This document shows, piece by piece, positions 34,895-44,360 of a stretch of 64,000 nt of DNA. Positions within the stretch are counted from its first letter, which is position 1. Each line of letters opens with the position of its first letter. Below the pieces are notes generated by a model. It worked only from the letters and a program-made list of their open reading frames with translations, did not search any database and was not told the DNA's origin. The translations under genes and the position numbers were made by a program. This DNA is from JAAUUJ01 sp964392245 (GTDB lineage: Bacteria > Cyanobacteriota > Cyanobacteriia > Thermostichales > Thermostichaceae). The stretch lies in assembly GCA_964392245.1 (NCBI GenBank), contig CAYMOX010000001.1, forward strand, positions 62,001 through 126,000. The letters are read 5' to 3'.

Positions 34895-36232
34895 ATGCTG
34901 GAGGATAGTCGCCAGATCCCTAACCCTATGATTCGGAGTCTGCGTGTGGGCTTGATGGGCTCTACGATCCTGACTCTGGCTGCTGGTCTGATCATTACCT
35001 TGATCCGTGAACCCCGTCCCTACCGTCTGGCGGTGGCCGCTTCCCTGCTCGGAGCTGTGGGAGGTGCTGTGGCGGGGGCAGTCGTTTCCAAAGATCTTCA
35101 ATCCCAACATCTTGCTTCTCAGGGAGCTGCAAAATCTGCAAAAACAGAGCCCCAGGGCTGGCGATGCTTTCGGGTGGATCGCAAAGTCAAAGAGAGTGAG
35201 GAGATCACGTCCTTTTACCTGAAACCCGAAGATTCAGATCCTCTGTCTTCCTTCCAACCGGGTCAATTTCTGACCATTCAGCTCCCGATTCCCCATCAGG
35301 AAAGGCCTGTGATCCGGACCTATTCCCTCTCGGATTTTTCTGCTACTCAGGATTACTACCGTCTGTCCATTAAACGCGAGTCAGCTCCGCGAGGTCTGGA
35401 GGTTCCCCCCGGTGTGGCCTCCACTTTCATGCATGATCATGTCCAGGAGGGCGACTCCATTCTGGTGAAACCTCCCAGTGGTCGTTTTGTTCTAGATCCG
35501 GAGAAGCCCATCCCAGCCGTTCTCCTCAGCAATGGTGTGGGGATCACACCCATGATCTGTATGGCTAAAGCCTGTACGGTGCAAGGATCTTCCCGTCCCC
35601 TCTGGTTTGTGCATGGGGCTCGGGATGGCAAACTGCATGCCTTTCGGGAGGAGATGAATCAGTTGCAGTCTCAAAATCCTCATTTACAGATCTATTACCG
35701 CTACAGCCGGCCCACCCCCGAAGATGAGGAACGCTACCACAGTGTTGGCTATGTGGACATGGACTTTCTGCAGCAAACCCTCTGGCCAGCCCTGGAGCCG
35801 ATCTCCAAACGAACGGAGGCGGAATACTTTCTCTGTGGATCCCCTCCCTTTTTGGCGGCCATGCGAGCGGGACTGAAGGCGGCTGGGATCGCGGATGAGC
35901 AGGTCTACTTTGAGAGCTTTGGCGAGAGAACAATTGCTGCCACGCCTGCGCCAGCCCCCACTGATCTACCCACCACTGCTGAAGTCGTCTGCACCCGTTC
36001 GGGTCAAACATTTACCTGGACAGTGAATGAAGGCTCCCTTTTGGACTCGGCAGAGGCCCATGGTCTCAGTCCTGCCTACAGCTGTCGAGCCGGGATCTGT
36101 CTCACCTGTATGTGTCGGTTGGAGGAAGGTGCGATCCATTACCCCCAACCTCCGACAGGAACTCCGGATCAGGGATCGGTCTTGATCTGCGTGGGGAGAC
36201 CGCAAACCCCACGAGTGGTTCTGGACTTATAA
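34895..36232 (+). CDS. Membrane-anchored ferredoxin reductase fused to 2Fe-2S ferredoxin
   Basis: The 445-residue product starts with two membrane helices (residues ~15-75, STILTLAAGLIITL and SLLGAVGGAVAGAVV). Next comes an FAD domain (~90-190; RTYSLSD near 143), an NAD(P) domain (~195-325; LLSNGVGITPM near 210 and FLCGSPPFLAAM near 315) and a C-terminal plant-type 2Fe-2S domain (~355-440; CRAGICLTC and a late Cys before VGRP). The layout is that of Vanillate-type or Hmp-like reductases. The gene starts where the DUF4079 gene stops, so the pair likely passes electrons from NAD(P)H through FAD and 2Fe-2S to or from the membrane partner. Confidence 0.92.
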   Translation: MLEDSRQIPNPMIRSLRVGLMGSTILTLAAGLIITLIREPRPYRLAVAASLLGAVGGAVAGAVVSKDLQSQHLASQGAAKSAKTEPQGWRCFRVDRKVKESEEITSFYLKPEDSDPLSSFQPGQFLTIQLPIPHQERPVIRTYSLSDFSATQDYYRLSIKRESAPRGLEVPPGVASTFMHDHVQEGDSILVKPPSGRFVLDPEKPIPAVLLSNGVGITPMICMAKACTVQGSSRPLWFVHGARDGKLHAFREEMNQLQSQNPHLQIYYRYSRPTPEDEERYHSVGYVDMDFLQQTLWPALEPISKRTEAEYFLCGSPPFLAAMRAGLKAAGIADEQVYFESFGERTIAATPAPAPTDLPTTAEVVCTRSGQTFTWTVNEGSLLDSAEAHGLSPAYSCRAGICLTCMCRLEEGAIHYPQPPTGTPDQGSVLICVGRPQTPRVVLDL

Positions 36233-36288
36233 TCTCAGTCACAACAAATATAGCTATCAACTGATGCAATATGACTCACTTAATCAAG

Positions 36289-37701
36289 TTACTGAAATCG
36301 GCGAGATTCTACCTTTCCCTTCTCTGTTAGGCGCCATGCTGACTTTGATCCTTCAAGACCTGGAATTCTCTCTAGTAAGTCTTCGTCACGCAATTTATAA
36401 AACTCTATCTTGACTAAATTCTCAGACTTAATTCCTGTAATATCTCTAGCTTGTCTGTTTGTTATAGATTCATGTTTTGTAAGAAAGTTGAGAATAAGTT
36501 CTGACGGTTTAGCAAGAGGAGTATGAGGTAGAGTCACTCTGACGTATCCACGTTCCTCCTTGATTTCAGGACTTTTGAGCCCCCATTCTTTCATCTTCTG
36601 GAAAGCTGTATTCAACCCTTCGCCAAGATCTTTGTTTGGTGCCTCCTTGTATCTATTCAAAGTACGAACTAACTTGGGATTACGAGAGAAACGAGCATCT
36701 AGTATGTTCTCGACTGTTACATATCCAGGTAATCTCCCAGGACTTAATACTTCTATTCTATTGTCATATATTAGTACTTGAATATCATCAGATATGGAGT
36801 AATCCCTATGCAATACTGCATTCACAAGAACTTCCCATATTGCCTCTGGAGGATACTCGACATTTTTTAGCCCCTCGCTTGTCCATATTGTTACTGATGA
36901 CATGAGGCGCTGAATCGCATCTATAGCAGAACGGATTATGTGAAAAGAAGGGCCTTCAATAGTGGCTTGGTCCGCTAAATGCTCTCTCTCTGGATCTTCC
37001 TCTTTGGTCTCATAACGTGCCACTTTGATGGCACATCTTCTTGGGTTAACTGTACTGGGATTAGGATGAAATAGTAAGACTCCAGCAACCCGAGGTTCCC
37101 AACTACGATACTCCAAAAGATTTTGATTTAAACAAAAATCTAATGGATCGGTTTTGGGGGAGTAGTCTTGTAAAAAGCTTTTTAACTCGATTGAGTCAAC
37201 AACATTTTCAGGTGGCATGTCTTTAAGAACTTGATCCTCGAAGGATGAAGCACCTTTTGCAAAAGTAATCTCTGTTATCTTTTGTGGATCTTTTATTGGT
37301 AATGATTGAGCTCCATGTCTTTGATAGACAGTACCATCAGCTGTCTTATGCACAGCAGATCCCTTTTCAACAAGTACTCTCAAAACATAGCCGTTAAAAG
37401 AATCACATCTTAGAAACTCATATCTAAGATCAATGCTTGGGGTAATCTCAAATAATGCCTGCAAATAAGAATTTAGCTGTTCTAGGTTTGTCACTCCCTT
37501 CCACCGATTATGTGGCTGAGGTTCGTCACTATCATCGGCAATTCCAATGACGAATTCCCCACCATCAGCGTTGGCAAACGCTACCGCAAGCTTTTGGATT
37601 TTCCTTCCGTCAATAGATACAGCCTTTCGATCGAAAAAATGGGATTCTTGGTTAGTAGCAATGGATAGGGCTTCTTGCTCAGTAAGTGTTCGAATGTTCA
37701 C
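36289..37701 (-). CDS. AlbA_2 (Schlafen-like) ATP-binding protein
   Basis: The 470-residue product has an N-terminal AlbA_2 domain (residues ~15-135; ESHFFDRKAV, then FANADGGEFVIGIADD). A middle region and a GHKL-like ATP-binding domain follow (~280-390; EVLVNAVLHRDYS, IEVLSPGRLPGYV, NPKLVRTL, EGLNTAFQKMKEWGL), and a C-terminal winged helix with NRQARDITG closes it. This is the layout once annotated as putative transcriptional regulator or RecG-like helicase. The codons are clearly AT-rich compared with argB and metH next door, which points to transfer. Such genes occur in defence islands, but no partner gene is seen here. GTG start with AAGGA seven bases upstream. Confidence 0.88.
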   Translation of the reverse strand: MNIRTLTEQEALSIATNQESHFFDRKAVSIDGRKIQKLAVAFANADGGEFVIGIADDSDEPQPHNRWKGVTNLEQLNSYLQALFEITPSIDLRYEFLRCDSFNGYVLRVLVEKGSAVHKTADGTVYQRHGAQSLPIKDPQKITEITFAKGASSFEDQVLKDMPPENVVDSIELKSFLQDYSPKTDPLDFCLNQNLLEYRSWEPRVAGVLLFHPNPSTVNPRRCAIKVARYETKEEDPEREHLADQATIEGPSFHIIRSAIDAIQRLMSSVTIWTSEGLKNVEYPPEAIWEVLVNAVLHRDYSISDDIQVLIYDNRIEVLSPGRLPGYVTVENILDARFSRNPKLVRTLNRYKEAPNKDLGEGLNTAFQKMKEWGLKSPEIKEERGYVRVTLPHTPLAKPSELILNFLTKHESITNRQARDITGIKSENLVKIEFYKLRDEDLLERIPGLEGSKSAWRLTEKGKVESRRFQ

Positions 37702-37763
37702 TTCTCATCCTTAAGCAGTTTCTTAAATGAGTAAGCGTAAGTCTTAAGCTCAAGAGAAGTCTA

Positions 37764-38663
37764 TCACGCGGTGAAGTGGGAGGGCACCAGCTTTGATCCC
37801 ACGCCTTCATTGGTGAGGATCTCCAGCAACAGGGCATGGGGAGTGCCCCCATTGAGAATGTGAGCAGCACGCACCCCCTGAGCCAAAGCACGGATGCAAC
37901 ACTGCACCTTCGGGATCATGCCGCCCTTGACAATTTCTTCAGCGATCAGGTGGCGGGCCATTTCAATGTCCAGGAGACTGTAGAGGCTCTGGGGATCTTT
38001 GGGATCTTTGAGGATGCCAGGTGTATCGGTGAGCAGGACCAGCTTTTCGGCCCCCAGCGCTGCCGCCAGTTCCCCCGCCACCGTGTCCGCATTGATGTTG
38101 TAGGGCTGTCCCGTTTCATCCGCCGCGACACTGGAGACCACCGGAATGTGACCACTGGCCAGCAGACTTTGTAAAAGGGAGGGATTGATACTGCTCACCT
38201 CCCCCACAAACCCGATCTCCGCCCGTCCCTGTGAGCGAGCCCGGATCAGGTTGCCATCGCGACCACTCAATCCCACCGCCGATCCTCCGGCCAGGTTGAT
38301 CAACTGCACGATCTGTTTATTGACCTTCCCCACCAGCACCATTTCCACCACTTCCATCGTGGCGGCATCCGTCACCCGTAACCCATCCACAAACTTGAAG
38401 GGAATATTGAGTTTCTGCAGCCAACTATTGATCTCGGGCCCCCCTCCATGCACAAGCACAGGCCGGATCCCTACACAGGCCAGAAACACCAGATCCCGCA
38501 GCACCTCGGCACGACGATCCTGGTGCACCATGGCCGCACCCCCGTACTTGATCACAATGACGCGGCCCTGAAACTGCTGAATGTAGGGCAGTGCTTCACT
38601 CAACACCTGGGCCCTTTCCAGGGGATTGCAGGTGGGGGAAAAGGTAAACGAAGAATCGCTCAC
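37764..38663 (-). CDS. argB: Acetylglutamate kinase
   Basis: ArgB phosphorylates N-acetylglutamate, the controlled second step of arginine synthesis. The 299-residue protein has the usual N-terminal VIKYGGAAM near residue 38, the nucleotide/substrate loop VHGGGPEI near 72, GLSGRDGNLI near 132 and the end block GGMIPKVQCCIRAL near 245. In cyanobacteria this enzyme is the target of the PII signalling protein, which relieves arginine feedback. The gene starts with GTG. It lies downstream of metH on the same strand with a ~37-base gap, so they may be cotranscribed. Confidence 0.97.
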   Translation of the reverse strand: MSDSSFTFSPTCNPLERAQVLSEALPYIQQFQGRVIVIKYGGAAMVHQDRRAEVLRDLVFLACVGIRPVLVHGGGPEINSWLQKLNIPFKFVDGLRVTDAATMEVVEMVLVGKVNKQIVQLINLAGGSAVGLSGRDGNLIRARSQGRAEIGFVGEVSSINPSLLQSLLASGHIPVVSSVAADETGQPYNINADTVAGELAAALGAEKLVLLTDTPGILKDPKDPQSLYSLLDIEMARHLIAEEIVKGGMIPKVQCCIRALAQGVRAAHILNGGTPHALLLEILTNEGVGSKLVPSHFTA

Positions 38664-38700
38664 AGTAAGGATCCTGGCAGTGGAAGGAGGAAAGAGGTCA

Positions 38701-41700
38701 CTAAGCGCTGAAATAGCGGGCTACCGGATGATAGCTGATCAAGGCCGTTGTAGACTGTTCCGGATCTAACTGATCACTTTCATCCATGCTCAGCCCAATC
38801 CGCTCCGTTGCCAGCAGATCCAGAAGATAGCGCTGATCCGGGAGGTGAGGGCAGGCAGGGTAACCAAAGCTGTAGCGGGATCCACGGTAGCCCTGGTGCA
38901 GAATGCGGCGAATATCCCCGGCATCCTCGGCGGCAAATCCCAGTTCAGCCCGAATGCGCGCATGGGTCCACTCCGCCAGGGCCTCCGCCAGCGAAACCGC
39001 CATGCCGTGGAAGTAAAGGTAGTCGGAATACTCATTGGCCTGGAAGAGGGACTGGGCAAAGGCCGTGGCTTCTGCCCCCATGGTGACCGCCTGGATCGGA
39101 AAGACATCCACCACACCGCTGCTTTTCTCGGCGTAGAAATCAGAGATACAGTAGCGGCGCATCGATCGCTGGCGGGGAAAGGTAAAGCGCACCTGCTCCT
39201 GCATGCTAGCGGCGGGTTGCAGGCGTTCCTGAGTGGGCAGCAGATAGTAGGCACTGTCTTGATCCGAAAGCTTGACCAGTTGCTCCGTGAAGGACTCCAG
39301 GCGATAGACGATCAGATCATTGCCCTCTGACTGACAGGGGAAGTAGCCGTACACCACCTGGGGATGCAGTAGATTCTCCTCCACAATGCGGGCTTGCCAG
39401 CGCTCGATCACCGGATCGACTTTGGTAGCCATGAACTCGGCAAACTCTTCTGCCGACTGATTCTTGGCCTTGCGGATCTGCCACTGTCCCGCCACCAGCG
39501 CCTGCTTGTCCAGATACCAGAACACCTCTAGCCAGGGGATCTGTTCTGCGCCCGCCAGCAGTTTGGATCCCCAGAAGGGGGGGGTAGGGCGAGGGATGTC
39601 GGATTCGACAGCCTCGGAGCGGCGAGTATCCACCATGTCCGGTTCGGCGGTGACCACTGCTGCCCCAGGCTTTTGACCCGTGCCGTTGCCATTTCCTGCT
39701 GCAGCTTCAGCAAGTGCAGGTTCCTGACCAGTCTCGGTCTCATGGCCGTTCTCAGTCGCGATCCCATTTAAGAAACCCTGCAGATCATGCCACTGTCCAG
39801 CGGCTTTGGCGGGCATCAGCTTATCCAGGAAGTGCAGATCGGCAAAGGCATCTTTTCCGTAGACCACCTGGCCCTGGTAGGTGTTCTGGCAGTCTTCGTT
39901 AACAAATTTAGGTGTCAGAGCGGCACCTCCCAGGATTACGGGGACAGTAATGCCCTTCTCATTAAAGACCTCCAGATTTTCCTTCATGAAGGCGGTGGAT
40001 TTTACCAGCAGACCGCTCATGGCAATGCAGTCAGCGCGGTGGTCCTCATAGGCCTGGATGATGTTTTCTACGGGCTGCTTGATGCCCAGATTGATCACGC
40101 GGTAACCGTTGTTGGTGAGGATGATATCCACCAGATTTTTCCCAATGTCGTGGACATCTCCCTTGACGGTGGCGATCACCACGGTGCCTTTAGCGTTGTC
40201 CCCGCCCTCCTTTTTCTCCATGTAGGGTTCCAGGAAGCCCACTGCCGCTTTCATGGTTTCGGCTGACTGCAGCACGAAGGGAAGCTGCATCTGTCCCGAT
40301 CCAAACAGCTCACCCACCACTTTCATCCCATCCAGCAGGAAGGTGTTAATGATCTCCAGCGGTGGATACTTTTCCAGGGCCAGCTTGAGGAGATCCTCCA
40401 GCCCGATGCGCTCGCCGTCGATGATGTGATTTTTCAGCCGTTCCTCCAGGGGCAGGTTCTCATCCGCCTGCCGATCTCGCTTGGCGGAAACCCCTTCAAA
40501 TAGGCGCGTCAGTTCCGTGAGGGGGTCATACACACAGATGCCGTTCTCAAAGCGGCGTTGATCGTAGATCAGCTGACGGCAGACCTCCTGGTGCTCCGGC
40601 TCAATTTTGTTGAGGGGCAAGATCTTGCTGGCACTGACAATGGCGGCGTCCATGCCTGCGGTGCAAGCCTCGTGCAGAAACATCGAGTTAAGCACGATCC
40701 GAGCTGCCGGGTTCAACCCAAAGGAGACATTCGAGACCCCCAGAATGATGTGACACTCGGGCATCTCCTGCCGGATCTGGCGAATGGCCTCAATCGTGGC
40801 CTTGCCATTGGCGCGATCCTCCTCGATCCCTGTAGAAATGGGGAGGGCCAGCGGATCAAAGAAAATTTCATAGGGGGGAATGCCGTAGGCGGTGGCTTCG
40901 GCCATGGCGCGGCGGGCGATCGCTACCTTTCTCTCGGCAGTACGGGCCATGCCTTCTTCGTCGATGGTTCCCACCACCACACCTGCCCCGTAGGTCTTGG
41001 CCAGATCCAGCACCTTGAGGAAGCGCTCTGGACCGTCCTCGTAGTTGGTGGAGTTGAGCAGAGACTTGCCCCCCGCCACCTTGAGACCCGCTTCCATCTT
41101 GGTCCACTCGGTGGAGTCCAGCATCAGGGGAATCGGGATCTGGTTGACGAGGCGGGACACTAGTTCGTGCATATCCCGCTCACCATCGCGACCCACATAG
41201 TCCACGTTGACATCCAGGATGTGGGATCCTTCCTTCACCTGTCCCTTGGCCAGAGAAACCAGAGCATCCCAGTCCTCAGCGTTGAGCAACTCCCGCATTT
41301 TCCGGGAGCCACTGGCATTGAGTCTTTCGCCCACAATCAGGAAAGAGTTGTCCTGGTCATAGGGCTGCGGGTTCATCATTGAGGCGGCAGACGGGATCCG
41401 CTGTGGGCTCCTCTGCTTGGGTTTCAGCCCCTTCACCGCTTCCACTAGGGCGGCCACATGTTCAGGTTTAGTTCCGCAGCAGCCCCCCACAACGGCTACA
41501 CCCAGATCGCGGACAAAGTGCTCCAGGTGGAAGCGCAACTGTTCTGGGGTGAGTTTATAGTGGGCCACTCCTCCCACGTTCTCGGGCAGGCCAGCATTGG
41601 GAATACAGGAGATCGGAAAGGGTGAGTGCTCCGACAGATAGCGGATGTGGGGGGTCATCAGATCGGGACCCGTGGCGCAGTTTAACCCCAGAACATCAAT

Positions 41701-42351
41701 GGGAAAGGGTTCCAGGATCGTCAGGGCCGCCCCAATGTCGGTCCCCATCAGCATCGTGCCCTGCTGCTCAAAGGTGAGGGAAACCACAACGGGTAAACGG
41801 ATCTGCCGTTCCTGAAATAATTGCTGCACCGCCGCCAGGGTCGCTTTTGTCTGGAGAATGTCGAAACAGGTTTCAATGATCAGCAGATCTGCCCCTCCAT
41901 CCACCAGTCCTCTAGCCTGCTCCAGATAGGCCTGCTGTAGCACATCAAACGTAATAAAGCCCAGAGTGGGAGATTTGGTGCCAGGACCCATCGATCCGGC
42001 CACAAAGCGAGGTTTTTCAGGGGTGGAGTAGCGTTCCGCCACCCGCTTGGCCAGTTTGGCCGCCTCATAATTCAGCTCATAGGCCCGATCGGCCAGATCA
42101 TATTCCGCCAGCACCAGGGAGGTGCCCCCAAAGGTATCCGTCTCAATGACATCAGCACCTGCCTCCAGAAAATTGGCATGGACCTGGGCAACGGCCTCGG
42201 GTTTGGAGACCACCAGGATTTCGTTACAGCCCTCCAGATCGGGGCCTCCAAAATCTGCCGCTGTTAAGTTCTGCAACTGCAGGGATGTGCCCATGGCACC
42301 GTCGAAGACAACAACAGAGTCCTCAAGTCGTCGCAGGAAAGGGTGTGTCAT
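38701..42351 (-). CDS. metH: Cobalamin-dependent methionine synthase
   Basis: The 1216-residue enzyme makes methionine from homocysteine and methyl-THF using B12. Domains in order: homocysteine/zinc barrel (~1-320; VVVGGCCGTKPEH with the Zn Cys pair), pterin domain (~335-600; GERLNASGSRKM, LGVSNVSFGLNPAAR), B12 cap and Rossmann domain (~640-870; VKGDVHDIGKNLVDII, whose His is the lower cobalt ligand), a Gly/Glu-rich linker of ~80 residues and the AdoMet activation domain (~950-1216; with YRGSRYSFGYPACPHL near the end). Length and domains are complete. No cobalamin riboswitch is evident in its leader. Confidence 0.98.
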   Translation of the reverse strand: MTHPFLRRLEDSVVVFDGAMGTSLQLQNLTAADFGGPDLEGCNEILVVSKPEAVAQVHANFLEAGADVIETDTFGGTSLVLAEYDLADRAYELNYEAAKLAKRVAERYSTPEKPRFVAGSMGPGTKSPTLGFITFDVLQQAYLEQARGLVDGGADLLIIETCFDILQTKATLAAVQQLFQERQIRLPVVVSLTFEQQGTMLMGTDIGAALTILEPFPIDVLGLNCATGPDLMTPHIRYLSEHSPFPISCIPNAGLPENVGGVAHYKLTPEQLRFHLEHFVRDLGVAVVGGCCGTKPEHVAALVEAVKGLKPKQRSPQRIPSAASMMNPQPYDQDNSFLIVGERLNASGSRKMRELLNAEDWDALVSLAKGQVKEGSHILDVNVDYVGRDGERDMHELVSRLVNQIPIPLMLDSTEWTKMEAGLKVAGGKSLLNSTNYEDGPERFLKVLDLAKTYGAGVVVGTIDEEGMARTAERKVAIARRAMAEATAYGIPPYEIFFDPLALPISTGIEEDRANGKATIEAIRQIRQEMPECHIILGVSNVSFGLNPAARIVLNSMFLHEACTAGMDAAIVSASKILPLNKIEPEHQEVCRQLIYDQRRFENGICVYDPLTELTRLFEGVSAKRDRQADENLPLEERLKNHIIDGERIGLEDLLKLALEKYPPLEIINTFLLDGMKVVGELFGSGQMQLPFVLQSAETMKAAVGFLEPYMEKKEGGDNAKGTVVIATVKGDVHDIGKNLVDIILTNNGYRVINLGIKQPVENIIQAYEDHRADCIAMSGLLVKSTAFMKENLEVFNEKGITVPVILGGAALTPKFVNEDCQNTYQGQVVYGKDAFADLHFLDKLMPAKAAGQWHDLQGFLNGIATENGHETETGQEPALAEAAAGNGNGTGQKPGAAVVTAEPDMVDTRRSEAVESDIPRPTPPFWGSKLLAGAEQIPWLEVFWYLDKQALVAGQWQIRKAKNQSAEEFAEFMATKVDPVIERWQARIVEENLLHPQVVYGYFPCQSEGNDLIVYRLESFTEQLVKLSDQDSAYYLLPTQERLQPAASMQEQVRFTFPRQRSMRRYCISDFYAEKSSGVVDVFPIQAVTMGAEATAFAQSLFQANEYSDYLYFHGMAVSLAEALAEWTHARIRAELGFAAEDAGDIRRILHQGYRGSRYSFGYPACPHLPDQRYLLDLLATERIGLSMDESDQLDPEQSTTALISYHPVARYFSA

Positions 42352-43019
42352 GGTAAATCCTGTACGTCCGGCCTGTGTGCACTTATTCTAACGACTCCTG
42401 CCCGTTTCTCCCTCAAGCCGCCAGAATCGAGGGGTTCAGGATGGCAGCAGGTGAGCCTTCTCTAGTCGTAAGGCTGCTGAACTTATTTGTAGAAAGGTGA
42501 TGAGAGTTGGGATTTCCACTAACAGATTTGTTTTTTTATCCTTCCCCTGTTGCTGTTTAGGAAACGGCGGGCTAACTTAGGAAGGATGTTTTTTGGTGTG
42601 AACGGCTACAGTTGCCCTTGGAGTCTGGATTAGGACCCTTTTGATCTGATTTTGCCAGCATGTTCAGTGGTTGGGGCTGTAAAGGCAGTCGGATCAGAAA
42701 GTTCTCCGGGATTCAGAGGATCAGCCCTAACATTAAGGAGCATGTTATTGGGGGATGAGCTGGATAGAGCATTGGGCACCTCAATTCACCGAATTGAAGT
42801 CATCTCTACAGGGCTGGTGGGTTGATCCCTAGGATTACCCCGATGCTTTGCCTTGGATATGTGGGTGGCAGTATCGCTCAGATGCGATTAGCCTGACATT
42901 ACTGCGCTAAACCCTCAAAACCGTCTTAACAGCCCCCAGGTGACTGTCGGTCCCATTGCACTCAATCTTCATTTGTCTCAACAACTACTCGCTGTGATCA
43001 GGATCATGAGGAACCCAGC
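42352..43019. other. 668-bp intergenic region between divergent metH and sigA with RNA-like hairpins
   Basis: No protein-coding frame is supported here. The region must hold the promoters of metH (leftward) and sigA (rightward). It also contains two strong hairpins, at 42445-42479 and 42538-42595, and a seven-base palindrome tcaattc-acc-gaattga at 42781-42797. A long 5' leader for sigA or a small RNA gene would fit. Confidence 0.6.
42445..42595 (+). ncRNA. Candidate small RNA ending in a terminator-like hairpin
   Basis: Hairpin 1 pairs cagca+gcctt (42445-42449, 42555-style continuation at 42455-42459) with aaggctgctg (42470-42479), leaving a ggtga bulge. Hairpin 2 pairs atccttcc (42538-42545) with ggaaggat (42580-42587). 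Its inner stem is gctgttt/aaacggc with an agg loop, and a T-run (gtttttt, 42588-42594) follows directly. Together they look like an RNA ending at ~42595 on the plus strand, although metH is transcribed away from here and sigA starts 425 bases later. The RNA 5' end is not defined; no known family is assigned. Confidence 0.4.
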
Positions 43020-44267
43020 ATGACTCAAGCCAAGGAACTGCTGACTCCGTTGACAACAACCGTGACGGAACTCGCCGACCCCGCCCCGTACCCCAGTCAA
43101 GACCTATCATCTGGTGTGCTCCCAGGGGTTGATGCAGAGGACGAAGCCCTAGCTACGGAGGAAGTTGAGTCTGAGGATAGTAGTGGGGATGAACCTGCCA
43201 CCGACGAACTAAGTGAGGATGGAGACGACGACGAGGATCTGGGGGAGGACGGAGCTGCTGCCGGTAAAGGACGCTCACGGCGACGGACAGCCGCCAAGAA
43301 AAAGCACTACACCGATGATTCCATCCGCGTTTACCTGCAGGAAATTGGTCGCATTCGCCTCCTGCGCGCTGATGAAGAAATTGAGCTGGCCCGTAAGATT
43401 GCTGATCTGCTGGAGCTAGAGCGGGTCCGGGATGACGTTTTCCATGAGAAGGGTCTCTGGGAAGATCCGGAGCAGGTGCCGGTATCGGACTGGGCAGAGG
43501 CTGTGGGGATGCTGCTGCCTGCCTTCATGCGGCGGCTTTACCATGGGCGGCGAGCCAAAGAAAAAATGGTGCAGTCCAACTTGCGACTGGTGGTTTCCAT
43601 TGCTAAGAAGTACATGAACCGCGGCCTCTCCTTTCAGGATCTGATCCAGGAGGGCTCCCTCGGCCTGATCCGCGCCGCCGAAAAGTTTGATCACGAAAAA
43701 GGGTATAAGTTCTCCACCTATGCCACCTGGTGGATCCGGCAAGCCATCACCCGTGCCATTGCCGATCAGTCCCGCACGATCCGCTTACCCGTCCATCTCT
43801 ACGAAACCATCTCTCGGATCAAGAAAGTCACCAAGCTGTTGTCGCAGGAGCTGGGTCGCAAACCAACCGAAGAAGAAATTGCCACCCGCATGGAAATTAC
43901 CATTGAGAAACTGCGCTTCATTGCCAAGTCGGCGCAGCTGCCTATCTCTCTGGAAACCCCCATCGGCAAAGAAGAAGATTCTCGTCTGGGGGATTTTATC
44001 GAGTCGGATGGAGAAACCCCTGAGGATCGGGTGGCCAAGGTGCTGCTGCGAGAGGATCTGGAGAGTGTGCTGGATACCCTGACCCCTCGGGAACGGGATG
44101 TGCTGAAGCTGCGCTATGGCCTGGATGATGGCCGCATGAAGACCCTGGAGGAGATCGGCCAGATCTTCAATGTCACTCGCGAACGCATTCGTCAGATCGA
44201 AGCCAAGGCCCTGCGCAAGCTGCGTCATCCCAACCGCAATAGCGTCCTCAAAGAATATATTCGCTAA
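43020..44267 (+). CDS. sigA: Primary RNA polymerase sigma factor (SigA/RpoD)
   Basis: The 415-residue protein has an acidic N-terminal segment (residues ~30-85), a basic linker, then region 1.2 (DDSIRVYLQEIGRIRLL near 97), region 2 (NLRLVVSIAKKYMNRG, DLIQEGSLGLIRAAEKFD, YKFSTYATWWIRQAI near 185-245), region 3, and region 4 (DVLKLRYGLDD, then VTRERIRQIEAKALRKLRHP near 380). Conserved region 2 and 4 residues indicate recognition of -10 TATAAT and -35 TTGACA promoters. The full region 1 marks it as the housekeeping group 1 factor. The long upstream region suggests several promoters or a leader. Confidence 0.97.
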   Translation: MTQAKELLTPLTTTVTELADPAPYPSQDLSSGVLPGVDAEDEALATEEVESEDSSGDEPATDELSEDGDDDEDLGEDGAAAGKGRSRRRTAAKKKHYTDDSIRVYLQEIGRIRLLRADEEIELARKIADLLELERVRDDVFHEKGLWEDPEQVPVSDWAEAVGMLLPAFMRRLYHGRRAKEKMVQSNLRLVVSIAKKYMNRGLSFQDLIQEGSLGLIRAAEKFDHEKGYKFSTYATWWIRQAITRAIADQSRTIRLPVHLYETISRIKKVTKLLSQELGRKPTEEEIATRMEITIEKLRFIAKSAQLPISLETPIGKEEDSRLGDFIESDGETPEDRVAKVLLREDLESVLDTLTPRERDVLKLRYGLDDGRMKTLEEIGQIFNVTRERIRQIEAKALRKLRHPNRNSVLKEYIR

Positions 44268-44360
44268 TCTTTGGGGTCTTCTGCAGATCTTGATCTAGAA
44301 CAGTGAGGGACGATTGTAACGGTTGTCTGTCCTTGAGCGTCTGATCTGTAGAAACTACCT

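Noticed and set aside
42362..42480. Possible SAH or cobalamin riboswitch in the metH leader
   Set aside because: I looked for the conserved B12-box and SAH-riboswitch cores on the minus strand and did not find them.
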